From positions 1-5,301 of the forward strand of contig QMOE01000208.1 in assembly GCA_003648125.1 (NCBI GenBank): a stretch of DNA of 5,301 nt. The letters are read 5' to 3'. Position numbers and translations under genes: made by a program. Under the pieces are notes generated by a model that was not told the origin of the DNA, searched no databases, and saw nothing but the letters and a program-made list of their open reading frames with translations. The stretch comes from Chloroflexota bacterium. Lineage in GTDB: Bacteria; Chloroflexota; Anaerolineae; B4-G1. This document shows, in pieces, positions 1 through 5,248 of this stretch (its first letter is position 1; each line of letters opens with the position of its first letter).

Positions 1-1
1 A

Positions 2-142
2 GACGCCCAGGCTTGGATTGAGCAGGGCAAGCTGACGTCGGTTTACAATCTGACGCAGATGTACGAGAAGGAAGAAGAGATGGAGCGGTTTCTGACCGAC
101 ATGACCGAGTTTCTCGGATATAGCACGGCGGATGCAAAATAG
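2..142 (+). CDS. 3' end of an unidentified gene (46 codons visible)
   Basis: This is an open plus-strand frame entering from the left edge, with its first full codon at 2 and a TAG stop at 140-142. The visible C-terminal tail is 46 residues, begins DAQAWIEQGK and ends GYSTADAK. It is rich in Glu, Met, Thr and Asp, with an acidic stretch (YEKEEEMERF) that would suit an amphipathic helix. I see no catalytic motif, membrane segment or signature, and I do not recognise the family. That the frame is real is suggested by its tight coupling to the next gene: its stop lies within 11 bases of the following GTG start, and the Shine-Dalgarno sequence AGGAGA overlaps the stop codon itself. The two genes are therefore probably in one operon, but the tail gives no hint of function. 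Confidence 0.6.
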   Translation, partial: DAQAWIEQGKLTSVYNLTQMYEKEEEMERFLTDMTEFLGYSTADAK

Positions 143-146
143 GAGA
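141..146 (+). promoter_or_regulatory. ribosome binding site that decides the start of the M24 peptidase gene
   Basis: AGGAGA lies 6 bases before the GTG codon at 153. An in-frame ATG at 132 lies upstream of this site, so the site cannot serve that ATG, and no comparable purine-rich motif precedes it. The start is therefore assigned to GTG 153, which removes seven residues (MQNRRRS). The site overlaps the stop codon of the upstream gene, an arrangement typical of translational coupling. Confidence 0.7.
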
Positions 147-152
147 CGCAGT

Positions 153-1247
153 GTGTACATAAATCGCCTCTCTCGATTGATCAAGCAGACCACCGCTCGC
201 GGCCTTGATGCCCTGGCCCTGGTTCCCGGCCCGAACCTATTTTATCTCACTGGCCTCTCGTTCCACCTGAGCGAGCGGCCTGTGCTCTTGCTGCTGCCCG
301 CTGGACGGGGGCCGGCCCTCGTCGCGCCGGGCTTTGAGGCGCTCAAGGCCGAGGGCGCGCCTGTCGAGATAGAGATATTTCCCTACACCGACGAGCAAGG
401 GCACGAGCGGGCCTTTCAAGACGCTTGCGCCGCGCTGGGGTTGGCGGGCTGCACCATCGGCGCGGAAACGTTCGCGATGCGGCTGATGGAGGCGCGCTTG
501 TTGGAGACGTACGCGCCCGGCTGCCAAATCGTCCCTGCGGATGACGCGACGGCTGCGTTGCGTATGCGCAAGGATGAGCACGAGTTGGCGCAGATGCGGC
601 GCGCCATCGCCATCACCGAGACCGCATTGCGAGCGACGATGCGGCAGGCGCGAGTCGGTATGACCGAGTTGGAAGTGACCGCGCTGTTGAGCGCCGAGAT
701 GCTCCAGGCGGGAGCGGAGACGATAGCCTTCATCATCGTACAGGGCGGGCCTGACGCGGCCTCGCCCCACGCGGTTCCCGGCGACCGTCCCATCCAGGCG
801 GGCGAGACCATAATCGTGGACTGCGGCGTGACCGTGGGCGGGTATAACTCGGACATCACGCGCACATTTGCTATCGGTGAGTTGGAGCCAGAGATGGCTC
901 GCGTCTACGAGGTGGTGCGGGCGGCCAACGCGGCTGGACGGGCGGTGGTCAGACCGGGCGTCCCGGCGGAAACGGTTGACCAGGCGGCGCGGGCGGTGAT
1001 TGAGGAGGCCGGGTACGGCGAGTATTTCATCCACCGCACCGGCCACGGGCTGGGGCTGGACGTACACGAGCCGCCCTACATCGTCGCGGGGAACGAGCAG
1101 CTTTTGGAGCCGGGGATGACGTTCACCGTCGAGCCGGGCATCTACCTGCCGGGGCGGGGTGGGGTGCGTATTGAGGACGATGTGCTCGTGACGCCCGCCG
1201 GCGCGGAGAGCCTGACTACCTTCCCGCGCGAGTTTGTCCCGCTATAG
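153..1247 (+). CDS. M24 family metallopeptidase (Xaa-Pro dipeptidase/aminopeptidase type)
   Basis: This gene encodes 364 residues from GTG 153. The N-terminal part (about residues 5-135) is a creatinase-type domain, with the typical GLDALALVPGPNLFYLTG opening. The C-terminal part (about 143-355) is the pita-bread M24 catalytic fold. All five expected metal ligands are present: Asp223 (in VDCGV), Asp234 (in NSDITRTF), His298 (in HRTGHGLG), Glu327 (in TVEPGIY) and Glu341 (in VRIEDDV). His206 (SPHAVPGD) and His305 (DVHEPP) match the accessory active-site histidines of prolidases and aminopeptidase P. The family removes or cleaves next to proline in peptides using two divalent metal ions. There is no signal peptide or membrane segment, so the enzyme is probably cytoplasmic and serves peptide turnover. 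The length is normal for short bacterial PepQ/YpdF-like enzymes. Dipeptidase and aminopeptidase activities cannot be told apart from sequence alone. It follows an unidentified gene with essentially no gap and is followed at once by a terminator, so it is the last gene of its operon. Confidence 0.93.
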   Translation: MYINRLSRLIKQTTARGLDALALVPGPNLFYLTGLSFHLSERPVLLLLPAGRGPALVAPGFEALKAEGAPVEIEIFPYTDEQGHERAFQDACAALGLAGCTIGAETFAMRLMEARLLETYAPGCQIVPADDATAALRMRKDEHELAQMRRAIAITETALRATMRQARVGMTELEVTALLSAEMLQAGAETIAFIIVQGGPDAASPHAVPGDRPIQAGETIIVDCGVTVGGYNSDITRTFAIGELEPEMARVYEVVRAANAAGRAVVRPGVPAETVDQAARAVIEEAGYGEYFIHRTGHGLGLDVHEPPYIVAGNEQLLEPGMTFTVEPGIYLPGRGGVRIEDDVLVTPAGAESLTTFPREFVPL

Positions 1248-1248
1248 C

Positions 1249-1286
1249 AAAGTGCGACGCGCCTGCCAGGTGCGTCACACTTTTTT
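1249..1286 (+). terminator. intrinsic terminator after the M24 peptidase gene
   Basis: The arms AGTGCGACGC (1251-1260) and GCGTCACACT (1272-1281) pair with a single C-A mismatch. The 11-base centre can extend the helix by about four pairs around a three-base loop. A run of six T follows at 1281-1286, and AA at 1249-1250 can pair into it. The hairpin begins only three bases after the stop codon. Read on the other strand the same hairpin is followed by TTTGCT, so it might also weakly stop the minus-strand tRNA transcript. Confidence 0.88.
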
Positions 1287-1308
1287 ACTACCCGTGTCCC
1301 ATATTTCG

Positions 1309-1317
1309 TGGTATACT
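1309..1317 (+). promoter_or_regulatory. possible extended -10 promoter reading toward orf168
   Basis: TGGTATACT combines an extended -10 TGn with a hexamer that matches TATAAT at five of six positions. I see no convincing -35 at the right distance, so it would rely on the extended element. It is the best plus-strand promoter candidate between the terminator at 1286 and the orf168 start at 1452. A transcript from it would start near 1324 and cross the whole tRNA gene in antisense. Confidence 0.35.
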
Positions 1318-1326
1318 ATGCCGCAG

Positions 1327-1400
1327 CGCCCCCGGCGCGATTCGAACGCGCAACCTGCGGATTCGAAGTCCGACGCTCTGTCCAATTGAGCTACGGGGGC
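1327..1400 (-). tRNA. tRNA-Arg (anticodon UCG)
   Basis: The reverse complement folds as a complete 74-nt cloverleaf. The acceptor arms GCCCCCG and CGGGGGC pair at all seven positions. The D stem is GCTC/GAGC with loop AATTGGACA, and the T stem GCGCG/CGCGC holds loop TTCGAAT. The anticodon loop CTTCGAA places UCG as anticodon (plus-strand 1364-1366), which reads CGA and probably other CGN arginine codons by wobble. The adenine in the D loop and the G discriminator (1327) fit bacterial arginine identity. The outermost anticodon-stem pair is U-C, a mismatch, and the other four pairs are Watson-Crick. No CCA is encoded (CTG follows the discriminator), so CCA must be added after transcription. The gene lies alone between convergent and divergent neighbours and has its own promoter. 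Confidence 0.96.
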
Positions 1401-1419
1401 CAATCTCGCAAGCGCGCAT

Positions 1420-1448
1420 ATTCTACCATAAAGCGTACGAAGGAGCAA
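1420..1448 (-). promoter_or_regulatory. promoter of the tRNA-Arg gene
   Basis: On the minus strand, TTGCTC (plus-strand 1443-1448) and TAGAAT (1420-1425) are separated by exactly 17 bases. The -10 is preceded by TGG, giving an extended -10 element. Transcription would begin near 1413, about 13 bases before the mature tRNA 5' end at 1400, a usual leader length for a tRNA gene. The -35 hexamer overlaps the Shine-Dalgarno sequence of the divergent gene. Confidence 0.72.
1440..1445 (+). promoter_or_regulatory. ribosome binding site of orf168
   Basis: AAGGAG lies six bases before ATG 1452. The frame stays open upstream to ATG 1308, but that stretch is the antisense of the tRNA gene and has no such site. 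ATG 1452 is therefore the chosen start. Three bases of this site are shared with the -35 box of the divergent tRNA promoter. Confidence 0.75.
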
Positions 1449-1451
1449 CCG

Positions 1452-1958
1452 ATGGTACTGCAAGGCCCCCCTACTCACCGTCTCCCGGTCTCTATCATTA
1501 CCCCGTTTTTTCAAATCGTCGGCCAGATTGAGACAATAGGCACACCGTTCACTTTTATCAACGACGCCGACCGGAGAGGTTTTTCACTCTACGATGTTAG
1601 CATAACGCCGTTGGCGGCCGGCGGGCCGCTAAAGAGCTTTTCCCGGCCCTACGTCATCATTCGCAGATCCGAGATCGTGTTTCTCTATTTTATCTCAGCT
1701 GAAACCCGTTCTTCGATCCACACGCTCAGGCGGAGCGAGTTGCTGGTGGCTTACACGCCGCTGGCCGTGTGCCGGGGATATTTCCACATGGCCGACGAGG
1801 CTAACGTGAGTGATTTCCTCGAAGACATCGCTAGCGTGCTACTGCCTATCACAGATGTGCAGATTTTCCCGCTCAACGAACTCTCTGCCTCTTTTCCCAC
1901 TAACCCCGATCTTTTGCTGATGGGACGCTCTTACTTACAATTCTACCACCCGGCGTAG
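1452..1958 (+). CDS. conserved-looking protein of unknown function, 168 residues (orf168)
   Basis: I do not recognise a named family, though the general look resembles small uncharacterised proteins of Chloroflexota (recollection only). The start at ATG 1452 is fixed by AAGGAG six bases upstream. The protein is soluble, with no signal peptide and no membrane segment, and predicted beta-strand content is high. Its notable property is an apparent twofold internal repeat. Residues 44-80 (FSLYDVSITPL ... SRPYVIIRRSEIVFLYF) align with residues 131-166 (LPITDVQIFPL ... NPDLLLMGRSYLQFYH). Each copy is a strand, then xDVxIxPL, a short loop, then a run of hydrophobic residues ending in an aromatic cluster. 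The segments before each copy, 24-43 and 107-130, may also correspond. This suggests a duplicated small beta domain, or a dimer-like fold in one chain. It diverges from a tRNA gene and is followed by a repeat element. No terminator with a T-tract is evident directly after it, so its 3' end is unclear. Confidence 0.72.
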   Translation: MVLQGPPTHRLPVSIITPFFQIVGQIETIGTPFTFINDADRRGFSLYDVSITPLAAGGPLKSFSRPYVIIRRSEIVFLYFISAETRSSIHTLRRSELLVAYTPLAVCRGYFHMADEANVSDFLEDIASVLLPITDVQIFPLNELSASFPTNPDLLLMGRSYLQFYHPA

Positions 1959-1986
1959 TTGCTCAATCCCCGCCATTCCGAGCAAC
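1958..1986. repeat. short inverted repeat just after orf168
   Basis: GTTGCTC (1958-1964) and GAGCAAC (1980-1986) are perfect 7-bp inverted arms around a 15-base loop, beginning at the last base of the orf168 stop codon. The loop and right arm contain CATTCCGAGC, also found at 5250-5259 near the window end. No T-tract follows directly, so it is a poor terminator. It could be an RNA 3'-end hairpin or a remnant of the same repeat class. Confidence 0.45.
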
Positions 1987-1990
1987 CTGA

Positions 1991-2143
1991 GCAGCCAGCG
2001 GGTGTCCGTCAAATTTTTGCGCCGGGTAGTGGATCTTGCCTGGGAGCGCGAGCGTTCCCGCCCGCATGCGGCCAAGATGGCCGCGCTCCAATGACCGTGT
2101 TCCACGGCGCGCAAGAAAATGACGGACACCCGCAGCCAGCGGG
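1991..2143. repeat. REP/MITE-like inverted-repeat element between orf168 and ppdK
   Basis: The arms 1998-2011 (GCGGGTGTCCGTCA) and 2120-2133 are perfect 14-bp inverted repeats. Imperfect complementarity continues inward over 1998-2033 and 2101-2133. The centre carries nested palindromes: GGAGCGCG (2043-2050) with CGCGCTCC (2082-2089), the perfect palindrome CCGCATGCGG (2062-2071), and GCGGCC (2068-2073) with GGCCGC (2079-2084). The 12-bp direct repeat GCAGCCAGCGGG lies at both edges (1991-2002 and 2132-2143). A 68-codon open frame covering it (1959-2165) has no ribosome binding site and is explained by the repeat. The structure fits a small non-autonomous palindromic element of about 150 bp. 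Copy number elsewhere cannot be seen here. Confidence 0.7.
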
Positions 2144-2147
2144 CGAT

Positions 2148-2176
2148 TTGACTTGTTCTCAATAGATGCGTATAAT
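2148..2176 (+). promoter_or_regulatory. sigma-70 type promoter of ppdK
   Basis: TTGACT (2148-2153) and a perfect TATAAT (2171-2176) are 17 bases apart, only one base from full consensus. Transcription should begin near 2183. This gives an untranslated leader of roughly 120 bases before GTG 2304. The -35 begins five bases after the direct-repeat edge of the palindromic element. Confidence 0.85.
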
Positions 2177-2222
2177 CAACAGTTGGTCAACCGCAATCGC
2201 TCACCGTTTACGTTGACGAGGT

Positions 2223-2261
2223 TCGCTGTCACGAGACTGGGTGTCTCGGTTATCGTAGCGA
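2223..2261 (+). promoter_or_regulatory. stem-loop in the ppdK leader
   Basis: CGAGAC (2232-2237) and GTCTCG (2243-2248) form a perfect six-pair stem around the loop TGGGT. An outer helix TCGCT (2223-2227) with AGCGA (2257-2261) encloses it through an asymmetric internal loop. There is no T-tract after it, so it is not a terminator. It lies about 27 bases before the ribosome binding site. It could stabilise the mRNA or be part of a regulatory leader. I do not recognise it as a known riboswitch class. Confidence 0.45.
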
Positions 2262-2287
2262 CATTTTAATTTCACCACAAACTGTAC

Positions 2288-2293
2288 AGGAGG
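2288..2293 (+). promoter_or_regulatory. ribosome binding site of ppdK
   Basis: AGGAGG, a full anti-Shine-Dalgarno match, lies 10 bases before GTG 2304. The spacing is slightly long. It is the strongest site in the window and supports the GTG start rather than the next in-frame ATG (codon 29), which would cut into the conserved region before the glycine-rich ATP loop. Confidence 0.85.
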
Positions 2294-2303
2294 AAATAAC
2301 ACT

Positions 2304-5111
2304 GTGACTAAGAAATGGGTTTATCTATCTCGTTCGGCCAGTGAGGAACTGGCCCAGACGCTGGGCCACGAGCCGGATTTGGCCGAGATGAAAGTTATCT
2401 TTGGCGGCAAGGGGGCCGGACTGGCAAATATGACCGGTACCAAGCTCCCCGTGCCCCCAGCTTTCACTATCACCACCGAAGCGTGCGTCGAGTATATGCA
2501 GAGCGGCGAGTTTCCAGAGGGAATGTGGGAGCAGACCGTCGAGGCGCTGAAGGATATCGAGGCCCAGACCGGCAAAAAGTTTGGCGATCCCGCAAACCCG
2601 CTGCTCGTCTCGGTTCGTTCCGGCGCGCGCCAATCCATGCCTGGCATGATGGACACTGTCCTCAACTTGGGGCTTAACGACGAAACGCGCGCCACACTGG
2701 CCGAGTTGACCGGGAACGAGTGGTTCTCCTACGACGCTTATCGGCGCTTTATCACTATGTTCTCTGATATCGTCATGGGTTACCCGCGCGAGCACTTTGA
2801 GCAGAAGCTAGAAGAGCTCAAAAAGAGAGAAGGTGTCCGCACCGACACCGAGGTGAGCCTCGAAGGTATGAAAGGGCTGGTCGAAGAGTACAAAGCGATG
2901 TACAAAGCCCGCTTCGGCGAGGACTTTCCCACCGATCCCTACAAGCAACTCGAATTAGCGATCAAGGCCGTTTTCGACTCGTGGAACGGAGCGCGCGCGG
3001 TCGCCTACCGCGAACACCAGGGCATCCCCCACGACTGGGGCACCGCCGTCAACGTCCAGACGATGGTCTTTGGCAACATGGGGAACGACTCCGCCACCGG
3101 CGTGGCCTTTAGCCGCGATCCGGCCACCGGCAAGCACGAGTACCTGTACGGCGAATTCCTGAGCAACGCTCAGGGCGAGGACGTGGTGGCCGGCATCCGC
3201 ACCCCGCAGCGCATCACGCTGGCCGACTCGCGAAATTGGGCGGAAAGCCAGGGCGTCTCTGAGAAAGACCGCGCTACCTTGTACCCCAGCCTGGAAGAGA
3301 CCATGCCAGAGATGTACCACCAATTTCTGGATATTGTGGACACGCTGGAGCACTATTACCGCGATATGCAGGACATGGAGTTCACCATTGAGCGTGGCAA
3401 GCTGTGGATGCTTCAGACCCGCACTGGCAAGCGCACGGCGGCCGCGGCGGTCAGAATCGCGGTTGACCTGGCTAACGAGGGTATGATTGACAAAGAAGAA
3501 GCCATCATGCGCGTTGACCCGACCTACGTTGATCTGCTCCTGCGTCCCAGCTTTGATCCCCAGGTGGAAAAAAAGCTGATCGCCAAGGGATTGAACGCTT
3601 CCCCAGGTGCCGCCGTTGGAGTGGCCGTCTTTGACGCCGCCCGCGCTCAGGAACTGGCCGGGGAAGGGAAGAACATCATTCTCGTCCGTCCCGAAACTGC
3701 CCCCGATGACGTGCCGGGGATGCTGGTCTCCAAGGGCGTGCTGACCCAAAAGGGCGGCGCGACTTCTCACGCCGCCGTGGTGGCGCGGGGCAACAACCTG
3801 CCCTGCGTGGCCGGCTGCGAGGAAATTTCGGTTGACGTGGCCCGTCGCCAGTTCGCCGCCGGCAACGTCGTGATCAAAGAGGGCGACATCATTTCCATTG
3901 ATGGGTTTAACGGCGAAGTGTACACGGGCAGCGTGCCGATGATCGAAGCGGAATACGAAAAGCAAACCGCCCTGCTCACGCTGCTAGAGTGGGCCGACGA
4001 GATCCGCACGCTGGGCGTGCGCACCAACGCCGATCTCCCCCAGGACGCGCAGCGGGCGGTCGCCTTTGGCGCGGAAGGGATTGGCCTGTGCCGCACCGAG
4101 CACATGTTCTTTGACGAGCGCGCCCGCGACGCGGTCGTGCGCATGATCATGGCCGGGGATGACAAGGAGAAACGTCACGCCGCACTGGACGAGATGCTCC
4201 CCTTCCAGGAGCAGGATTTTGAGGGCGTTTTTGAGGCGATGGACGGCAAGCCCGTCATCATGCGCTTGATTGATCCGCCCATGCACGAGTTCCTGCCCCC
4301 GCGCGAGGAGTTGATCGAAAAAGTCGCCACCCTAAAGTGCACCGACCCCGACTCGCCGGAACTGGCCGAGAAGGAAAAGATGCTAAAGGTGGTCACAGCC
4401 CAGTGGGAAGTGAACCCGATGATGGGGCTGCGCGGCTGCCGCGCCGGCATCATGTACCAGGGACTGACCGAGATGCAGACCCGCGCCTACTTCCAGGCCG
4501 CCTGCCGCTGTGCCAAACGGGGCATTGATGTGATCCCAGAGGTGATGATCCCGCTGGTCGGCCACGTCAACGAGCTAAAGATGGAGCGGGAAAAGTTGGA
4601 GCGAGTGGCGCAGCAGGTGATGGAGGAAGAGGGCATCGAGATCGAGTACATGTTCGGCACGATGATCGAAGTGCCGCGCGCCGCCCTCACCGCCGGCGAG
4701 ATCGCCGAGTATGCCCAGTTCTTCTCCTTCGGCACCAACGACCTGACCCAGATGACCTTTGGCTACAGCCGCGACGACGCCGAGGGCAAGTTCCTCTTAA
4801 AGTACGTGGAGGGCTTTGATACCGGTGAGGTGGACGCGAACGGCGAGCCGGTTTTGACTCCGATCCTGGAAGCCAATCCCTTCCAGACTCTCGATCAGGC
4901 CGGCGTGGGGCGATTGGTGCAGATGTGCGTGGAAGAAGGGAAAGCGGCCAAGCCTGAACTTGAAATTGGCATCTGCGGCGAGCACGGTGGTGACCCGGAT
5001 TCGATTGACTTTTGCCACCGGGTTGGCCTGGACTATGTGAGTTGCTCCCCCTACCGGGTGCCCGTGGCCCGGCTGGCGGCGGCCCAGGCGACGATCCGGC
5101 ACAGCAAGTAG
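2304..5111 (+). CDS. ppdK: pyruvate, phosphate dikinase (EC 2.7.9.1)
   Basis: This is a complete 935-residue protein from GTG 2304. It interconverts ATP, pyruvate and phosphate with AMP, phosphoenolpyruvate and diphosphate in the cytoplasm, serving gluconeogenesis or diphosphate-linked glycolysis. The N-terminal ATP-grasp region (about 1-380) shows GGKGAGLANM (34-43, Lys36), SVRSGARQSMPGMMD (103-117, Arg105), NVQTMVFGN (250-258) and the block ending LQTRTGKR (370-377). The swivelling phosphohistidine domain (about 430-545) has KGGATSHAAVVARG, with catalytic His489 and the preceding Thr487, which is the regulatory position in plant enzymes. The C-terminal PEP/pyruvate barrel (about 560-930) has Arg597 in GLCRTEH, Arg654 in RLIDPP, Glu789 in MIEVPR, Asn812-Asp813 in GTNDLTQ and Cys891 in GICGEHGGDP. 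It is about 60 residues longer than the 874-residue Clostridium symbiosum enzyme, through a longer N-terminus and inserts near 306-328, 670-690 and 837-852 (comparison from memory). It is monocistronic: it has its own promoter and a terminator directly after it. Confidence 0.98.
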   Translation: MTKKWVYLSRSASEELAQTLGHEPDLAEMKVIFGGKGAGLANMTGTKLPVPPAFTITTEACVEYMQSGEFPEGMWEQTVEALKDIEAQTGKKFGDPANPLLVSVRSGARQSMPGMMDTVLNLGLNDETRATLAELTGNEWFSYDAYRRFITMFSDIVMGYPREHFEQKLEELKKREGVRTDTEVSLEGMKGLVEEYKAMYKARFGEDFPTDPYKQLELAIKAVFDSWNGARAVAYREHQGIPHDWGTAVNVQTMVFGNMGNDSATGVAFSRDPATGKHEYLYGEFLSNAQGEDVVAGIRTPQRITLADSRNWAESQGVSEKDRATLYPSLEETMPEMYHQFLDIVDTLEHYYRDMQDMEFTIERGKLWMLQTRTGKRTAAAAVRIAVDLANEGMIDKEEAIMRVDPTYVDLLLRPSFDPQVEKKLIAKGLNASPGAAVGVAVFDAARAQELAGEGKNIILVRPETAPDDVPGMLVSKGVLTQKGGATSHAAVVARGNNLPCVAGCEEISVDVARRQFAAGNVVIKEGDIISIDGFNGEVYTGSVPMIEAEYEKQTALLTLLEWADEIRTLGVRTNADLPQDAQRAVAFGAEGIGLCRTEHMFFDERARDAVVRMIMAGDDKEKRHAALDEMLPFQEQDFEGVFEAMDGKPVIMRLIDPPMHEFLPPREELIEKVATLKCTDPDSPELAEKEKMLKVVTAQWEVNPMMGLRGCRAGIMYQGLTEMQTRAYFQAACRCAKRGIDVIPEVMIPLVGHVNELKMEREKLERVAQQVMEEEGIEIEYMFGTMIEVPRAALTAGEIAEYAQFFSFGTNDLTQMTFGYSRDDAEGKFLLKYVEGFDTGEVDANGEPVLTPILEANPFQTLDQAGVGRLVQMCVEEGKAAKPELEIGICGEHGGDPDSIDFCHRVGLDYVSCSPYRVPVARLAAAQATIRHSK

Positions 5112-5132
5112 CATCATCCTTGTAGAACACGT

Positions 5133-5167
5133 GTGGCAGGTGGCGCAGGCTGCCTGCCACGTTTTTT
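5133..5167 (+). terminator. intrinsic terminator of ppdK
   Basis: GTGGCAGG (5133-5140) and CCTGCCAC (5153-5160) form a perfect eight-pair stem around a 12-base G-rich loop. G5161 and six T (5162-5167) follow, then ATT. It lies 21 bases after the ppdK stop codon and has the classic form of a Rho-independent terminator. Confidence 0.92.
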
Positions 5168-5185
5168 ATTCCCGTCTGTCCCCAC

Positions 5186-5213
5186 TTGCTTATATGCCAG
5201 AGATGAGTACAAT
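5186..5213 (+). promoter_or_regulatory. possible promoter for a gene beyond the window
   Basis: TTGCTT (5186-5191) and TACAAT (5208-5213) are 16 bases apart, placed shortly after the ppdK terminator. A purine-rich AAGGGAG follows at 5221-5227, but no ATG, GTG or TTG lies at a usable distance behind it. If real, the promoter serves a gene to the right of the window, with the hairpin repeat in its leader. Confidence 0.4.
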
Positions 5214-5248
5214 AAAACTAAAGGGAGAAGACAACTACTCAGCCACCG

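Noticed and set aside
237..1067. Minus-strand open frame (276 codons) opposite the M24 peptidase
   Set aside because: Its composition is very rich in Arg and His, as expected for the complement of a high-GC gene. All catalytic motifs of the plus-strand M24 protein are intact, so that strand is the coding one.
1308..1451. Upstream extension of the orf168 frame to ATG 1308, adding 48 residues
   Set aside because: The added part (PPARFERATCGFEVRR...) is the antisense translation of the tRNA gene. ATG 1452 has AAGGAG at ideal spacing.
1275..1514. Minus-strand open frame of 79 codons containing VAQLDRASDFESAGCAFESRRG
   Set aside because: This peptide is the familiar false translation of a tRNA gene; the frame spans the tRNA-Arg and has no ribosome binding site.
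1991..2143. CRISPR array
   Set aside because: There are only two copies of a 12-bp direct repeat, no regular spacers and no cas genes. The arms are inverted, which fits a palindromic element.
1959..2165. Open frames on both strands (68 and 75 codons) between orf168 and ppdK
   Set aside because: Both lie in the GC-rich palindromic element, lack ribosome binding sites and have low-complexity composition; the repeat explains them.
2183..2303. Known riboswitch or T-box in the ppdK leader
   Set aside because: I see no T-box sequence or recognised aptamer core and no terminator hairpin with a T-tract before the start codon.
2955..3965. Long minus-strand open frame (336 codons) inside ppdK
   Set aside because: It is an antisense shadow of a strongly conserved gene in high-GC DNA, with a His- and Gly-rich unlikely composition. 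The other minus-strand frames within ppdK are the same kind of shadow.
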